Made by a program: the position numbers and the translations under genes | Notes under the pieces: model-generated | The model's database searches: none | What the model was told of the DNA's origin: nothing | Seen by the model: the letters and a program-made list of their open reading frames with translations, nothing else | Assembly: GCF_901709675.1 (NCBI RefSeq) | Contig: NC_051095.1 | Coordinates: 18,557,956 to 18,621,955 of the forward strand | Source of the DNA: Syngnathus acus | Taxonomy: Eukaryota; Chordata; Actinopteri; Syngnathiformes; Syngnathidae | Length of the DNA: 64,000 nt | Reading direction: 5' to 3' | Part shown: one piece after another, positions 12,601 through 24,600 of the stretch | How positions within the stretch are numbered: position 1 is the stretch's first letter | How the letters are laid out: the number at the start of each line of letters is the position of its first letter

Positions 12601-15600
12601 ACCAGTACCGAATGTAATTATAAGACAGCTTCAGTGGACTCCTTTAACAAGATTTCCCATAGGTGTTCCATTCAAAGTAATGTTCTTCCCAGGAAACTTT
12701 TTTTTTTTCTCAAGTCACTGCGCCGCATCCCCTCCAAGCTCCCCTCACCACTAATAACATTTTACTGAGGACTCACCAAGACCGCTGATTCATTACAGAG
12801 TTTAACAAGAGGCAGATTCAAGCGTATTTTATTGCTAATATAGTGGAACTCTTTTCAAAGGCAGAAAAAGACTTGAAAGACTAAAGGAGGAAACACATTT
12901 GGACTGGCCACTGTCCTCATTAGTGGAACCAACTAGTCAAGAGGGCCACGTGAGGCCACGGTTTCCTTGACATTCCAACCTATTCGTCTGTCCTTCCTCT
13001 GATTAGCAAATTACATTGACTCAATGGATGCGAGGGCACATTCAGATTAAAAGCGAGGGGCCGCGCTAGCACGGGAATACGACAACAAGCATCTCTAACA
13101 AAGACAGATAGGTGCGACTGATGGCTCTTTTGTTGCACAACAATGCAGCAACAAACACGCGACCTTGGGACTTTAATTGAACTGCAGAAACGTAGAGCAG
13201 CGTAATGAAACTCCTGCCGAGCTGATAGGACAATGCGGTGACTGGAAACAGACGTATGGAATTTTAACTTTTGTTTGTGTAGCATGGCGTCTTCAAGGAT
13301 CACATTATAAACAAGGTCTTTAGTGATTGAATGTTGTTGGTTGGACAGTTAGTTGCGGCACATATACGCACTACATAACATAATGGCAGTCATGCGTCAT
13401 GGTTCTGACTCAATTAGTCAGGACCAAGCATGTCACATTGCTTGGTTCTGTCTTCGATCATTGGCCAGTCTACATGTCAATAAATGCAGGCTGCACCACT
13501 GTTTGGGCTGATTCTATTACGGATAAGTGGACTAGTCAGCACCACTGAATAAACATCCGATCAGTTTGGCCATCTAACACAGAATCACTGATTTGATGCT
13601 TCATAATTTGTGTCACTAAATGCTTGCCTGGTAGGGTAAATATGTGAAATGCTTCTGCTGCTTAGCTGCAGTGCCGCAGCAGGTCGACTGAGGTTCAGCA
13701 CAGGAAGAAATGGCACACAATAAGTCTGGGGTCACTTTGGCAAGCTGCCACTGTTCTCTTTATTTACACATTTGTTATTTATTTACAATACACACCAGTC
13801 ACACCCGAGTGTGATGACCACTCTGTTGCATCAGCCCCCCAAAAACCTCAACTGTACCGCAGCCCCCCCTTGGCTTTTCACTGTCATTGTTAGCAAGTAG
13901 ATGAAAGTTGCTTTGCGTCGTTTCCCTCAAGGACGCTTGGTCACAGCGCATTACGCTTGATGTCGGTGGTGCCGCCTCGGCGGCGGCCATCAAACTAGTG
14001 ACATGTTGGGCTGTAGCTGGTAGGGGAGCTTGGCGCTTTCACGTGCACACGCCTAGCTCCCAGGCTGATGACAGGGAAGCCCACAGCTGCCTGCATAAAA
14101 ATGTCTTTAAGTATATATTTATAAATTCTGCACACCCAAGTTTGAATGAAGAAAACTTCCTCGCAGTAGGATGCAAAAGTGTATGTGTAAATGTGTGTGT
14201 GGGGGGATGTTCTGTTTGGATCAAGGCTTTGATTTTTTCTTGGTGTACTCAGTAAAATCCAAGAAAAGACTTGTCGCTTAATGTTAAACTTCCTACTTAT
14301 GCACGTCCAAAACAGGACAAATTAATTAATCAACCAATTGGGTGGTGATCTGCATGCTTCAAATAGCACAACAGTGGACCAGTGCATAATGGTTGGCGTG
14401 TTTTGTTATCGATTGATCTATTCATTGGTTGGTCTACATGTCACTTATTGCAGGCAATGACAGGTTGGAGTTTTTACATGCATGACTAAATATTTCTCTA
14501 CATTTTAATATGCGTCCATCCATTCTCTGAACCACTTATCCTCACAACCATCCACACTCACACCAACGTGCAATTTGGATGCCCAAACACCCAACATGGC
14601 ACAGCGTGATTCCCAAACATGATAAACTAGACTTGCCTCAGCAGGAAAGTCAAGATGTGCCAGTTTTTACGACGAGCACACATAGATCTACAAAAATAGA
14701 TCCCTAAATCTTGTCCTATTCCCCAAAGTTAAACAACATGCAAAATAAAGTACTAATTACTCATATGGTATTTGACCAGTCTGCATGTTAGTCATTACAG
14801 ACAGCATCACTGATTGGGCTTCACTCTGGTCTTCATTATTCTACTTGTCAGTCTTACACATCAGCATTGAGGATGATCTTTCACACCGAGAGCCAGGTTA
14901 AATTGGTCACGTTTCACAACTTGTGATAATACAAATCTTGAAAAAAGTTTGCTATCTTGCTGTAAATCAGGATTTGGGAGCATCAATCCACAGGAACATT
15001 TGTTCAGCACTGTCTTTGATTCCGGTGGAGTCATTATAGCTGGAATCCACTCCTTTGATACCGGGCTAATTTGAGTCGTGTTGTGTACGCAAAACAGAAG
15101 CTTTCATTCTGACATCACAGCCTCCCAGATGATTAATGGTACAAAGTGGCAGGGGGTGAGCCGTCGTACCTGACGGACTAACTAGAGCGCCCTTGGCAAT
15201 GTCACGTTAGTGACACTACCAGAGGGATGGTAATGGAGGGCTGGAAAAAGGGACGGGTGGTTTGGGGGCGGGGGAGCTTGATTGTCCTCCGGAAAGGCCA
15301 TCGTCCAGAGCTCGATGAGCTGGGAATGTGAGGCAAGTAGTGAACATGAACTCACGAGTCACCTATATGTCAATCGTTGTAGCCACTGATTGGACATTCT
15401 GTTGAGTTAGTTCTGTCACAAACTCTACTTTGTTAACGGTCAGTCTTGTTTAGTTCTTTTACAATATTCCCTCAGTCAGTGGTCAGTCTACCTGACGATC
15501 ATTACACACAGCTCTACAATTAGTTGGTTTCATCTCACGTCAATCACTACACGCAGCACTGCTGATTTATCTTACCAGGCATTATCAATAAATGGCAAGT

Positions 15601-18600
15601 TCAGTCAAAACCAACTAAGCCGTTGAACGGAGTGTAACGATTGATGTGTAACCTGACTCAGTGAGGATTGTGACAGATACCAGCTAGACTGACCACTGAC
15701 TGAGTGAAGACTGGGACCAAACCAATCAATTTGTGGTGTTGTAATAGACAAGTCAATCATTTGATGCAGCATTATTGGTTGGCCAGTTCCGTGACAGTTG
15801 TCACTGGCCAATCAATCTACATGTCAATTATTCCCTTGAGCACCACCTATTGGTTGGCACTGTCATAATCTTGCCGCTAAATGTTAGCCTTTTTTCAAAT
15901 AGGTTATTACCTACCCATTCATTATTTTTGTCATTGCGGACAGAGCCACCAATTAACTAATTCTAGCGATTTTCATTCAGGCATAGGCTAGGCTTTGTGT
16001 CAGTTCTTACAGGGACAATGACTGACACAATCTTCAGTTTTCCAAAATGGAGACAGGCTGCAGATGGCAAGGCGAGTATTTCTGCTCGAAATGAAGTGGA
16101 GGACATGACTAAAGACCAAACACCAGCAATTTGCTTCATTGTGTATGAGAGAGATGATACGAGGAAGAGGAAGAGGAGCAAGAAAAGGGGGGTGAGGGGA
16201 AGTAGTGCTGGCTATATGTGCGGATGTTTGAAGTGGCACAGAAATGAAGAATGACTCAGAGTGGGGAGGAATAGAAAATGCATCTGCAGAGCATGTCAGG
16301 GGGTGAAGACATTAGTCAAAGTTTACAACGTTAAGGGATCGATACAAAGGCGGCCATGGAGACAATCACTGATATTTGGATTCATCTTCGTGCCGGCTAA
16401 GATGGGAGGCATATCGAACCCTAACCCAATGCCTCCCTCACCCACAAGGAAAAGACAAAACCCCAAGCAAACGTGAGTCATAAATCTCAAATGTCAAAAA
16501 GTAGAAAAGCGGGATTGAATAATTCAGTGGGGGATTGAGAAAAGTCAGGCGACACGGTGGATAAATATTAATATGACTGAGGGCAAAGATGCATTACAGA
16601 CGTACATGTGTTGCTTCAAACAAAAACAAGCGAGCCAAAGCAACTTACAGCTGAACTTTGGGCTCTCTGCTAACTATCACATTTTCTTTTTCTAAATTTT
16701 CAGTCTGTATACATTTTAAACCGTGACGCATTTCTAATTAGCTCTATTCATTATCATGGAATGAAAACTCTGAAATAGTTCCTTGCATACATACGTATAA
16801 CCCGACTTACAATTTGTTATGAGATACATGCCATGCTTCAGACCTTTTTTTTTACTTTGACTCTCTGTATGGTGGCAATGAACTCAACGCAATTTACCAC
16901 TCGCAGCTGTTTGGCAGACAGAGAACAATTCTTCAATAAGGAGGCTTCAAGCTGTTTAATGCCAACGCCAGTTGAATGTTTCTATCAGTTACAGTACTCG
17001 TGTAAAACAACCACGCAGCTTTGCCTTCTGCTAGATTAATGCTAAAAAAAAACATCCCACTGAGCTGCCAACACTTGTGAGAGTTTTTGAAGGTAGGGAA
17101 TGTTGAGTTCTCGTCAGGGTTCCTTCAAGGTTGCAATATAGACAGACAGACAGCTAGACGGACGGACGGACAGCTAGACGGACGGGCGGGCGGGCGTGTG
17201 GACGGGCGGCTGGACGGACGGACAGTTAGACAGTTAGACAGTTAGTTTGTGTCTTCATGACTGGGAGTCGCAAACATGATGCACAAACTGTTTAATTCTT
17301 CTTCGACACTATATATTTAATATATTTACCGTAATTTTCGGACCATAAGTCGCGGTTTTTTTCATAGTTTGGGTGGGGGGGCGACTTAAACTCAGGAGCG
17401 ACTTATGTTTTTTTTCACAAATTTTTACTTGATCATTAACACATCACTTACTTACAAGTATAGTTGACCACTTCACATGTTATTTTTAGTATAGTTGATC
17501 ACTTAACATGCTTTGATATCTTTATCTTGAACATATTCAAAACATGAAAAATAGAGAGAAAAAATCAAATGAAGTAATTAACACTTTAAAGCGCCATATC
17601 CTCTGGACATGCCCTCTGTCACCAGGATGACATAAAGGACGAGAAATTTGATCGATGGATTTAATGATTTGGAGTGACACAAATGGTTTGATAATATTGT
17701 TGTTTATGTGATAGTTATTTAAAATATAGTTTATATATCGTTGTATGGGCCTGTGGAATAATTTGAACTGCGGCGCGGCACACGGCATTGTTGACAAAGG
17801 ACGATCGATGGATTTAATGAATTTGAGTGACACAGATGGTTTTATAAACGTGTTATTTATGTAATAGTTTTTTTTAAATAACTGAATGTTACGTCAGGCC
17901 CGTTCTCAGCTCCTCGTTTGTGTTTGTCACGTTAGCATATCGTATCGTTTAGCCTGTTGTTGCTCCTTCATGTCTGTTCTTGGTGTTGGATTTTGTCGAA
18001 TAAATTGCCCCCCAAAATGCGACTTATACTCCGGAGCGACTTATATATGTTTTTTTTCACATTTTTGGGCATTTTATGGCTGGTGCGACTTGTACTCCGG
18101 AGCGACTTATAGTCCGAAAATTACGGTAAGTACAATATTACGAAATGCAATTGTCCTGTTTTAAAGCTACAATAAAATATATGTGGCGTCTTTTGGGGAG
18201 GTTGGAACAAATGTCTAGCTTTTGTACTCATTTCAATGGGAAGATTAGAGATGTGAGTATTTTGTGTTGTTAGCGCATTGTTACAGAATGAATGCAACTT
18301 CTATTTCAAGACACCACTGTACTGCACTATACTGTGCTGTGTGTGATGACTGAAATCTAGACTCACCACTGACCTACATGTCAATCAATACATACATCAT
18401 GATGATTTGACAGTTCTGTCACAGTTTTCTCTCCGTTATTGATCAGTGTACATGTTCATCATTGTAGGCAGCACCACACAATTGGCTTCCGTCAAAACCT
18501 TCCTTCACTCAGGCACTAGTAAGTCTTTGTGCTAGTCATTACAGATTGCTTCTGTCAGTCTTAACTTATTGGTAGGTCCGCATGTCAAATATTTCCCAGT

Positions 18601-21600
18601 TCCCAAGTGCTTCTCCACTATGTTGACAACAAGCAAAGAAAAAAAAAACAAGCAATTATGTGGATGTATGGATATTGCAATAAGATTGAAAACACAGAAG
18701 CAGAAAAACAGATGCCACATGCTTCATGTTGGTCTTCATATTTTGTCTCAAGTATGCCGTCATGTTCGCATGCTGCAACATCCTCTTTAATGTTAAATCC
18801 TGACATGTAGCAGTGGGGAAGGGGGGCCAAGGGGGGCTTCATTAGCATATCACAGATACAGCGTCTATCTGTTGATCACAGGCGCTACAATGCTAAAGTC
18901 TGATGCATCGTTTGCAGACGGATGGAGGGATAAAAGCAGCCCAGTGCTGGCAGGAGTGGCGCTCCGAGCGAGCGTGTTCGTCTCACCAGCTGCTTTGACT
19001 CACTTCACAAACTTCCTGTTGTGGATAGTTTGACAGATTGGGTGCGGCAACCAAAACACACTTCTTTCATGAATACATCAAAGTTTGTGAATAAAGTCAA
19101 GGAAAAGTCCATCTCAAGTGTTTGCCTTGACGTTTTTTCCCCCGTTTTTGCCGCCGACAAAAGACACTTTGTGCAATCTTGGAGACGTGAGATTACGATT
19201 ATGCATGTGAAAGAAGCTCACCGAACACTGGATTAAGAACACTCGCACTATCTAATGAGATGATCCGTACCATATTTTAGAACAGCTTCCCAATGATGTG
19301 GTTATTAAATTATCAAGCAACACACAACCACAACTTGGCATGCATGGTGGCATACGTCTACAGCAGGGATGGGCAACTGACGCAAGTGGCAAACCTGGTT
19401 CCCCCACCAAAATGTATTTATTATTTTTAAAAATCTTTTTGCACACCCCAAAATATCTTTTAAAAAGCTTTGATGAACATTCAATATATGCTTTTCACGA
19501 ACAAAAAATAACATGAGAAATGGGAGTGTCACAGTAAGAATGGGAAAAAATAAAAACATATGACAAAATATTGGAAAAAAAGGAATCTGAGCTGGATGTC
19601 AGTCTTTCTTTTCCCATTATTCTTTGCAGGCATTCTGTACAAAGGAAGCGGTGAAAACCAGTTCATTTCGCTGCAGCCGCCCATCATCACCACCATCATG
19701 GGCAATGGACGCCGCCGGAGCATCTCGTGCCCGAGCTGCAACGGCCAGGCACTCGGGAACAAGCTGCTAGCACCCGTGGCCTTGGCATGGGGCATTGACG
19801 GCAGCCTCTACGTGGGCGACTTCAACTACATTCGACGCATCTACCCATCAGGAAATGTCACCAGCATCATGGAGCTTCGGTAAGAAAGCCCTATGCCTCA
19901 GACAGACAGATAGCCAGGCTAATGAGTTGATTGTACATTCAATAAGCTTCAATACACAAAAATGTCCGTATGCAACAGATGGACAGACAAACAGAGCGAC
20001 AGGTAAGGGGAGGCTAATAAGCTAGCTAAAATTGGTGCAGTGAATAAGATACCTAGGATTGTTCTTAGCTCACAGACAGACAAATAGATACGTATCTACG
20101 TATTCAGTAACTGGCTTCATTGATCATTCAGCCTAATATACACACAAATACGAAATAAATGTACTGAATAAGTGAACTATCTTAGTGATACACAGCAAAT
20201 AACTGCTGTTGCTAGTGGAAATCAGTTAATATTGGATGGATGGATGGATGGATGGATGGATGGATGGATGGATGGATGGATGGACGAAGGACAGACGAAG
20301 GACAGACGAAGGACAGACGAAGGACAGACGGAAGGACAGACGGAAGGACAGACGGAAGGACAGACGGAAGGACAGACGGAAGGACAGATGGACTGGACTA
20401 ACGAATGTTTGAAGATTCCAACACCCAAGAGAATTAGAAAGAGAAATATACGTCTCAGGTACATAGAATGGAACCAATCACGATTCAGGTCATGGCCTAA
20501 TCACAAGTACCTCATACCTGGGACCAGATGGTCATTTTAACCATCAACCATCAGAGATTGAATGTAACTACCGATGGACCACATGCTCCCCCAGAGAGAT
20601 TTGATGGACTAGCTATCTCTAAATGATAATGGTCGTGTCTCTCCTTCTGTACTGTGTGAGAGTGGAAAAAAGGTAATGAGAGGGAAGATAATAGCCATAT
20701 CGTCAAGGATAAAAAAACTGGGTAAAGAAGCAATCTGATCTTGATTCAAAAATGGGGTTACAACAAAAACATGAATAAAATATGGACATAAACACAATTT
20801 AACTACTTTAAGAAAGGAAGAGTCAGTTGACAATTAACAAAAATAGAAATGAAAAAAACTATATCTAAGTCAAAGAATAACAAATCCCCGGCATTGGTGA
20901 TTTGTCTAGGAGAAAATTGTTAAGCATTCATAAATTAATACTGCAATACTTCTATGTATATTCATTCCAGGCATTGCCTATAGGTAATGGGGGGGTGTCC
21001 CCATGTCTACGTTTCCTTATTAGGCAAATTAATTTCCAGGTTTATTTGGCAAAGCAGAAGAGCCAGAGTAAGATTAAAAGTTATGTCCTCAAACTACGAC
21101 AAGGGAGGTCTATCCTGAAATAATTTTGAAATACAGTATTACTATTGCCAAGTAGGCTCAGTGCCATGAATCAATTTACAACAACCATGACATCAGATGT
21201 CAGCAAATAGAACGGAGGTCAGTTCAAGGCTTTACGTACTTTTATATGTGATTGGAAAAAACCCCCACTAAGGACCATATCTCACATACCTTTTCTATGG
21301 CAACATAACTACCTATATGTGTGATAGTACTGTACATTCTATGTAAAAGATAAATGGGAACTAGAATTAAATGTGAGTTTCCGTCCCTAATTGAACACAG
21401 TCGGTCCAAGTCAGCCAAGCGCCGTCATGAACAGAGTCACCGTTACCACATCACACGCACATCTAACATGCAGCCAAATAAAGCAAAAATACAAAATAAA
21501 ACAATCGCCACACTTTGCACATGGGTATGGCTGCTGTTTTTATTTTATTTATCATTCTTTATTTGGCAGCATGTCTGCTTGTGCGGCATCTGTGTGGGAC

Positions 21601-24600
21601 GTGGAAATTATGTTCTCACCGCCGATTGGCTCTCACTGGGCCCACGTAGGTCAGGGGCAGAAACTCAGCGTCCTTGTGATTACTGTAGGAAGGACATCCT
21701 GTCTCAGTCACGCAATTGGTAACTAGCAGACCTCGCACCAACGTGGCTTAGCTCTCGTCGGGGACAGTTGGCTGCTCTCATATTGGCAGGATGATGACTG
21801 CGTTTATCGTGAGCCGTCATCCTGACTCAGATATGTAAAACGGCAATATGTGAAATCATGCGGCTACCATAAAGAAGGCACAATGGAGTCACCTGAAGAA
21901 CATTTCACAAAGTAGCTGCGAGGAAATAATGTGCATATAAATAGGAAATGGGGTGCTTTCCCGACTTTATATTACAGTTTCCCAGTTTGGATTCAAACTC
22001 GAAGGAGTAGTGTTACAACAGCTTGAAAGGACTGAATGCGGTGTTGTGTTGCTGGTGTTGGAGTAATTGCAGCAGTAATTCACAATTAATGCAGAACAAG
22101 TGACTTTGCTGTGACTTTCGTGATCATAAGCACCTAAAAAATATGTACAACACTCCAGTCTTTATGCAGCAGGATATGCCTGATCAAAACATTTTTCTAT
22201 TTGAAATGCATGCATGTTGTCAATTGTAAAATTTGCACTGGACAATTTCTCCATTTGCAAAGGGAGGAATTAAATCCCGCTTATTTGCAGCCTCGACAAG
22301 CAGCAGGATGAATCAGAGAGTAAATAGGATGAGACACTGTATTTTTAACAATAAAAAAGATTTGTGTAACTACGTACTATGTATTTACAAAAAAAGTGAC
22401 TTTGCATTGACCTTTACATTAAAATGTGCTTCTGTCTGTTTTTTTCATGTGGGAGGAGTTTTTGATTGTTAAACATCTTTTTAAATTATGCGAAATTGAA
22501 TCATTTTCATTGACATTGAAGAGCCAAGGAAGGAATTAAATCAGGTTTCTATTCATCAAATCAGAAAAGAAATTAGTTTCATTTGTTGTCTAGAACGGCA
22601 GAGGAAATAGAACAAGAGTGTCACGGGTGAGTCGGGGCAACCATGTGCAACACAAACTTTTTTATTTAAGGGAAAGGGATAAGGGGAAACTAGAACCCCA
22701 ACAGGGCAGGTGCAAAAAGGCAGGCTGACAAGCTGGGAGATGAGCAAGCGTCGATGCGTTGTCAGGGCAGACAAGGAGAAGATAAGTTCGTAGTCGGGGA
22801 CACGCACGTGGTCAGATCTAGCAGAAAACGAAACAGAGCAGGCAAACACGCAGGAAGCAAGCAGGTGTATCGCTAAACAGTGGATCATGGAAACCGGAAT
22901 CATGGAACAGAGTAGGAACAGGTGGGAGGAATGCGTGTGTCAAACCTGACGATTCGGCCAGCAGTGATGGAAGTGCAGGGTTGGAATAGCAGAGTTAACC
23001 AGTTGTGAGGATGAATAGGTGTCAGACAATCAGTGCTGAGGCATGGCCAAGAGCAATGCATGTTACAGAGGAGTACTGGCAGTAAAGCTAAGCGCGGAAG
23101 AAAGGAGCTGACCGGGGTGCTGAAATAACAGTGAGAGGAACACGTGGAGGAAAAGATCTGACCATGGTGCTGATAGCGTGGACATGTGACCAAGAGAAAG
23201 TTTATTGTCGGGTCATTTTAAACGGAAAGACTCTTATAATCAGTTACGTGGTCCCTCATCACTTGTGTGGTGCAGTTTTTGGTTGTTTGAAATGATAGAC
23301 CCAAAGTTTCATTGGCATGAGAAAAATTTTAAGTCAATTCAGAACAAAATAATTTCAGATTTTCTTTGAATTAGTTTATGCATCAGGGAATAGTCTGATG
23401 AATCCAAATTTCCTTTGGGAACCAAAAATGTTTCCAATGATGTGGAGTTCAATCATTTGCATCCACAACTTCTTGGTGGCATCAATTACGCAGTGAAGGA
23501 ATTAAATCAGGCTTATCAGGTGAGCAGTGGCTGAGCCTCTAATCAAAACAGGCCAATTAATACCAAAAACATCTCAGTACATCAAGGGATGGTTTTAATT
23601 TGTGGGGAAAATGTCTTTTATTTATTCTTTATTTATTGTGCCCTTTCTCTTTTTTTGTAGAAATAAAGACTTTAGACACAGGTAGGTGTGTTATCCTTTA
23701 GTGCATGTTAATTACCACCACCACCACCATGACGACGATCATCATCTTCACATAAATAAAGTTCTCCCTTTTTGCCATTCCTTTGCACCCCAGTGATTAC
23801 CATATGTATAATTAGAGTGGGCCAATTATCGTCTAATTACCACTGATGGAGAGAGTAAAATAAAGTGGCATCTTGTTTGCAATGGCTGATGAAAATGCTT
23901 CTGAAAGTGCAGGTTCCAACACAAAATGGTACAATCAAGCCTGAAATAATTCATAGCCTCGGAGAAGAAAATAGCTAGAAGTTGTTCAACCATGAGATGG
24001 CAAAGCATCTTTAGATTTGCGTCTGACTAGTCATATTCAGATAAACGTATATAATTCCATAAGAACCGTATTGCATGTCTTTGCAAAATGCATATTGCAT
24101 GGGCCAATTTTGCAATCTAGATATTTTTTCAAGAGATTTTGCAGACCTAATAAGTCCTTTTCATGAATGCAGCAACAACCCAGCACACCGCTACTATCTG
24201 GCCACCGACCCGGTCACAGGACAACTATACGTGTCGGACACCAACTCAAGGCGGATCTACCGGCCAAAAAGTCTTTCTGGAACAAAGGATCTGCAGGCCA
24301 ATGCTGAGGTTGTAGCCGGGACCGGAGAACACTGCTTGCCCTTCGATGAGAACCACTGCGGGGACGGCGGCAAAGCTCCGGAGGCCTCGCTCACTGGACC
24401 CAAAGGTGTCGTAACGGCGTGCTTTTTACACTACAAGTGCGATATGTGTGATGCATGTGTGTCCCGTTAATTAGCTACAGGCTGCTGCTACCAGACAGTT
24501 AAGAGCCCACAGGCCTCTGTACTCATAGTGACATCCTGCGATTATATTAAGTTTTAGCAGGTCAGTATTTGAGCTATTCCCTTTCAAAAATCATCTGACC

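Larger units (their letters stand above)
12000..18600 (+). repeat. Decayed array of a CTACATGTCAAT-type unit
   Basis: Variants of GTCTACATGTCAATCATTGC, CAGCACCACTGATT and GTTCTGTCACTAAATG recur in the same order and orientation near 12.18-12.40, 13.44-13.63, 14.42-14.48, 14.78-14.88, 15.36-15.58, 15.78-15.96 and 18.37-18.58 kb. Unique sequence separates them. This looks like an old tandem array broken up by insertions. Boundaries are approximate. Confidence 0.55.
7698..19629. other. tenm3 11.9-kb intron: decayed long-period repeats
   Basis: The longest intron here. It contains the CpG island (8550-8745), a fish repeat fragment at about 8945-9010 (TATAGCGCTTTTCAAAAACC), related segments at 7.86-8.03, 9.16-9.42 and 9.79-10.08 kb, a fish repeat at 12411-12505, a truncated teleost repeat at 14515-14600, a dispersed degenerate array (12.0-18.6 kb), a GACGGACG minisatellite, and element copy 2. 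I find no exon in it. Confidence 0.6.
19880..24172. other. tenm3 introns flanking the microexon
   Basis: The region holds the GGAT/GGACAGACG minisatellites, a probable interspersed repeat at 22615-23165 and, at 23661-23681, the NHL microexon. Elsewhere no coding segment is supported. Confidence 0.6.

Noticed and set aside
20284-20390. CRISPR-like regular repeats
   Set aside because: Units are adjacent without unique spacers and the genome is vertebrate.
20172-20540. Repetitive + ORF (WMDG, EGQT repeats) and its minus partners
   Set aside because: Minisatellite translation; not a repeat protein.
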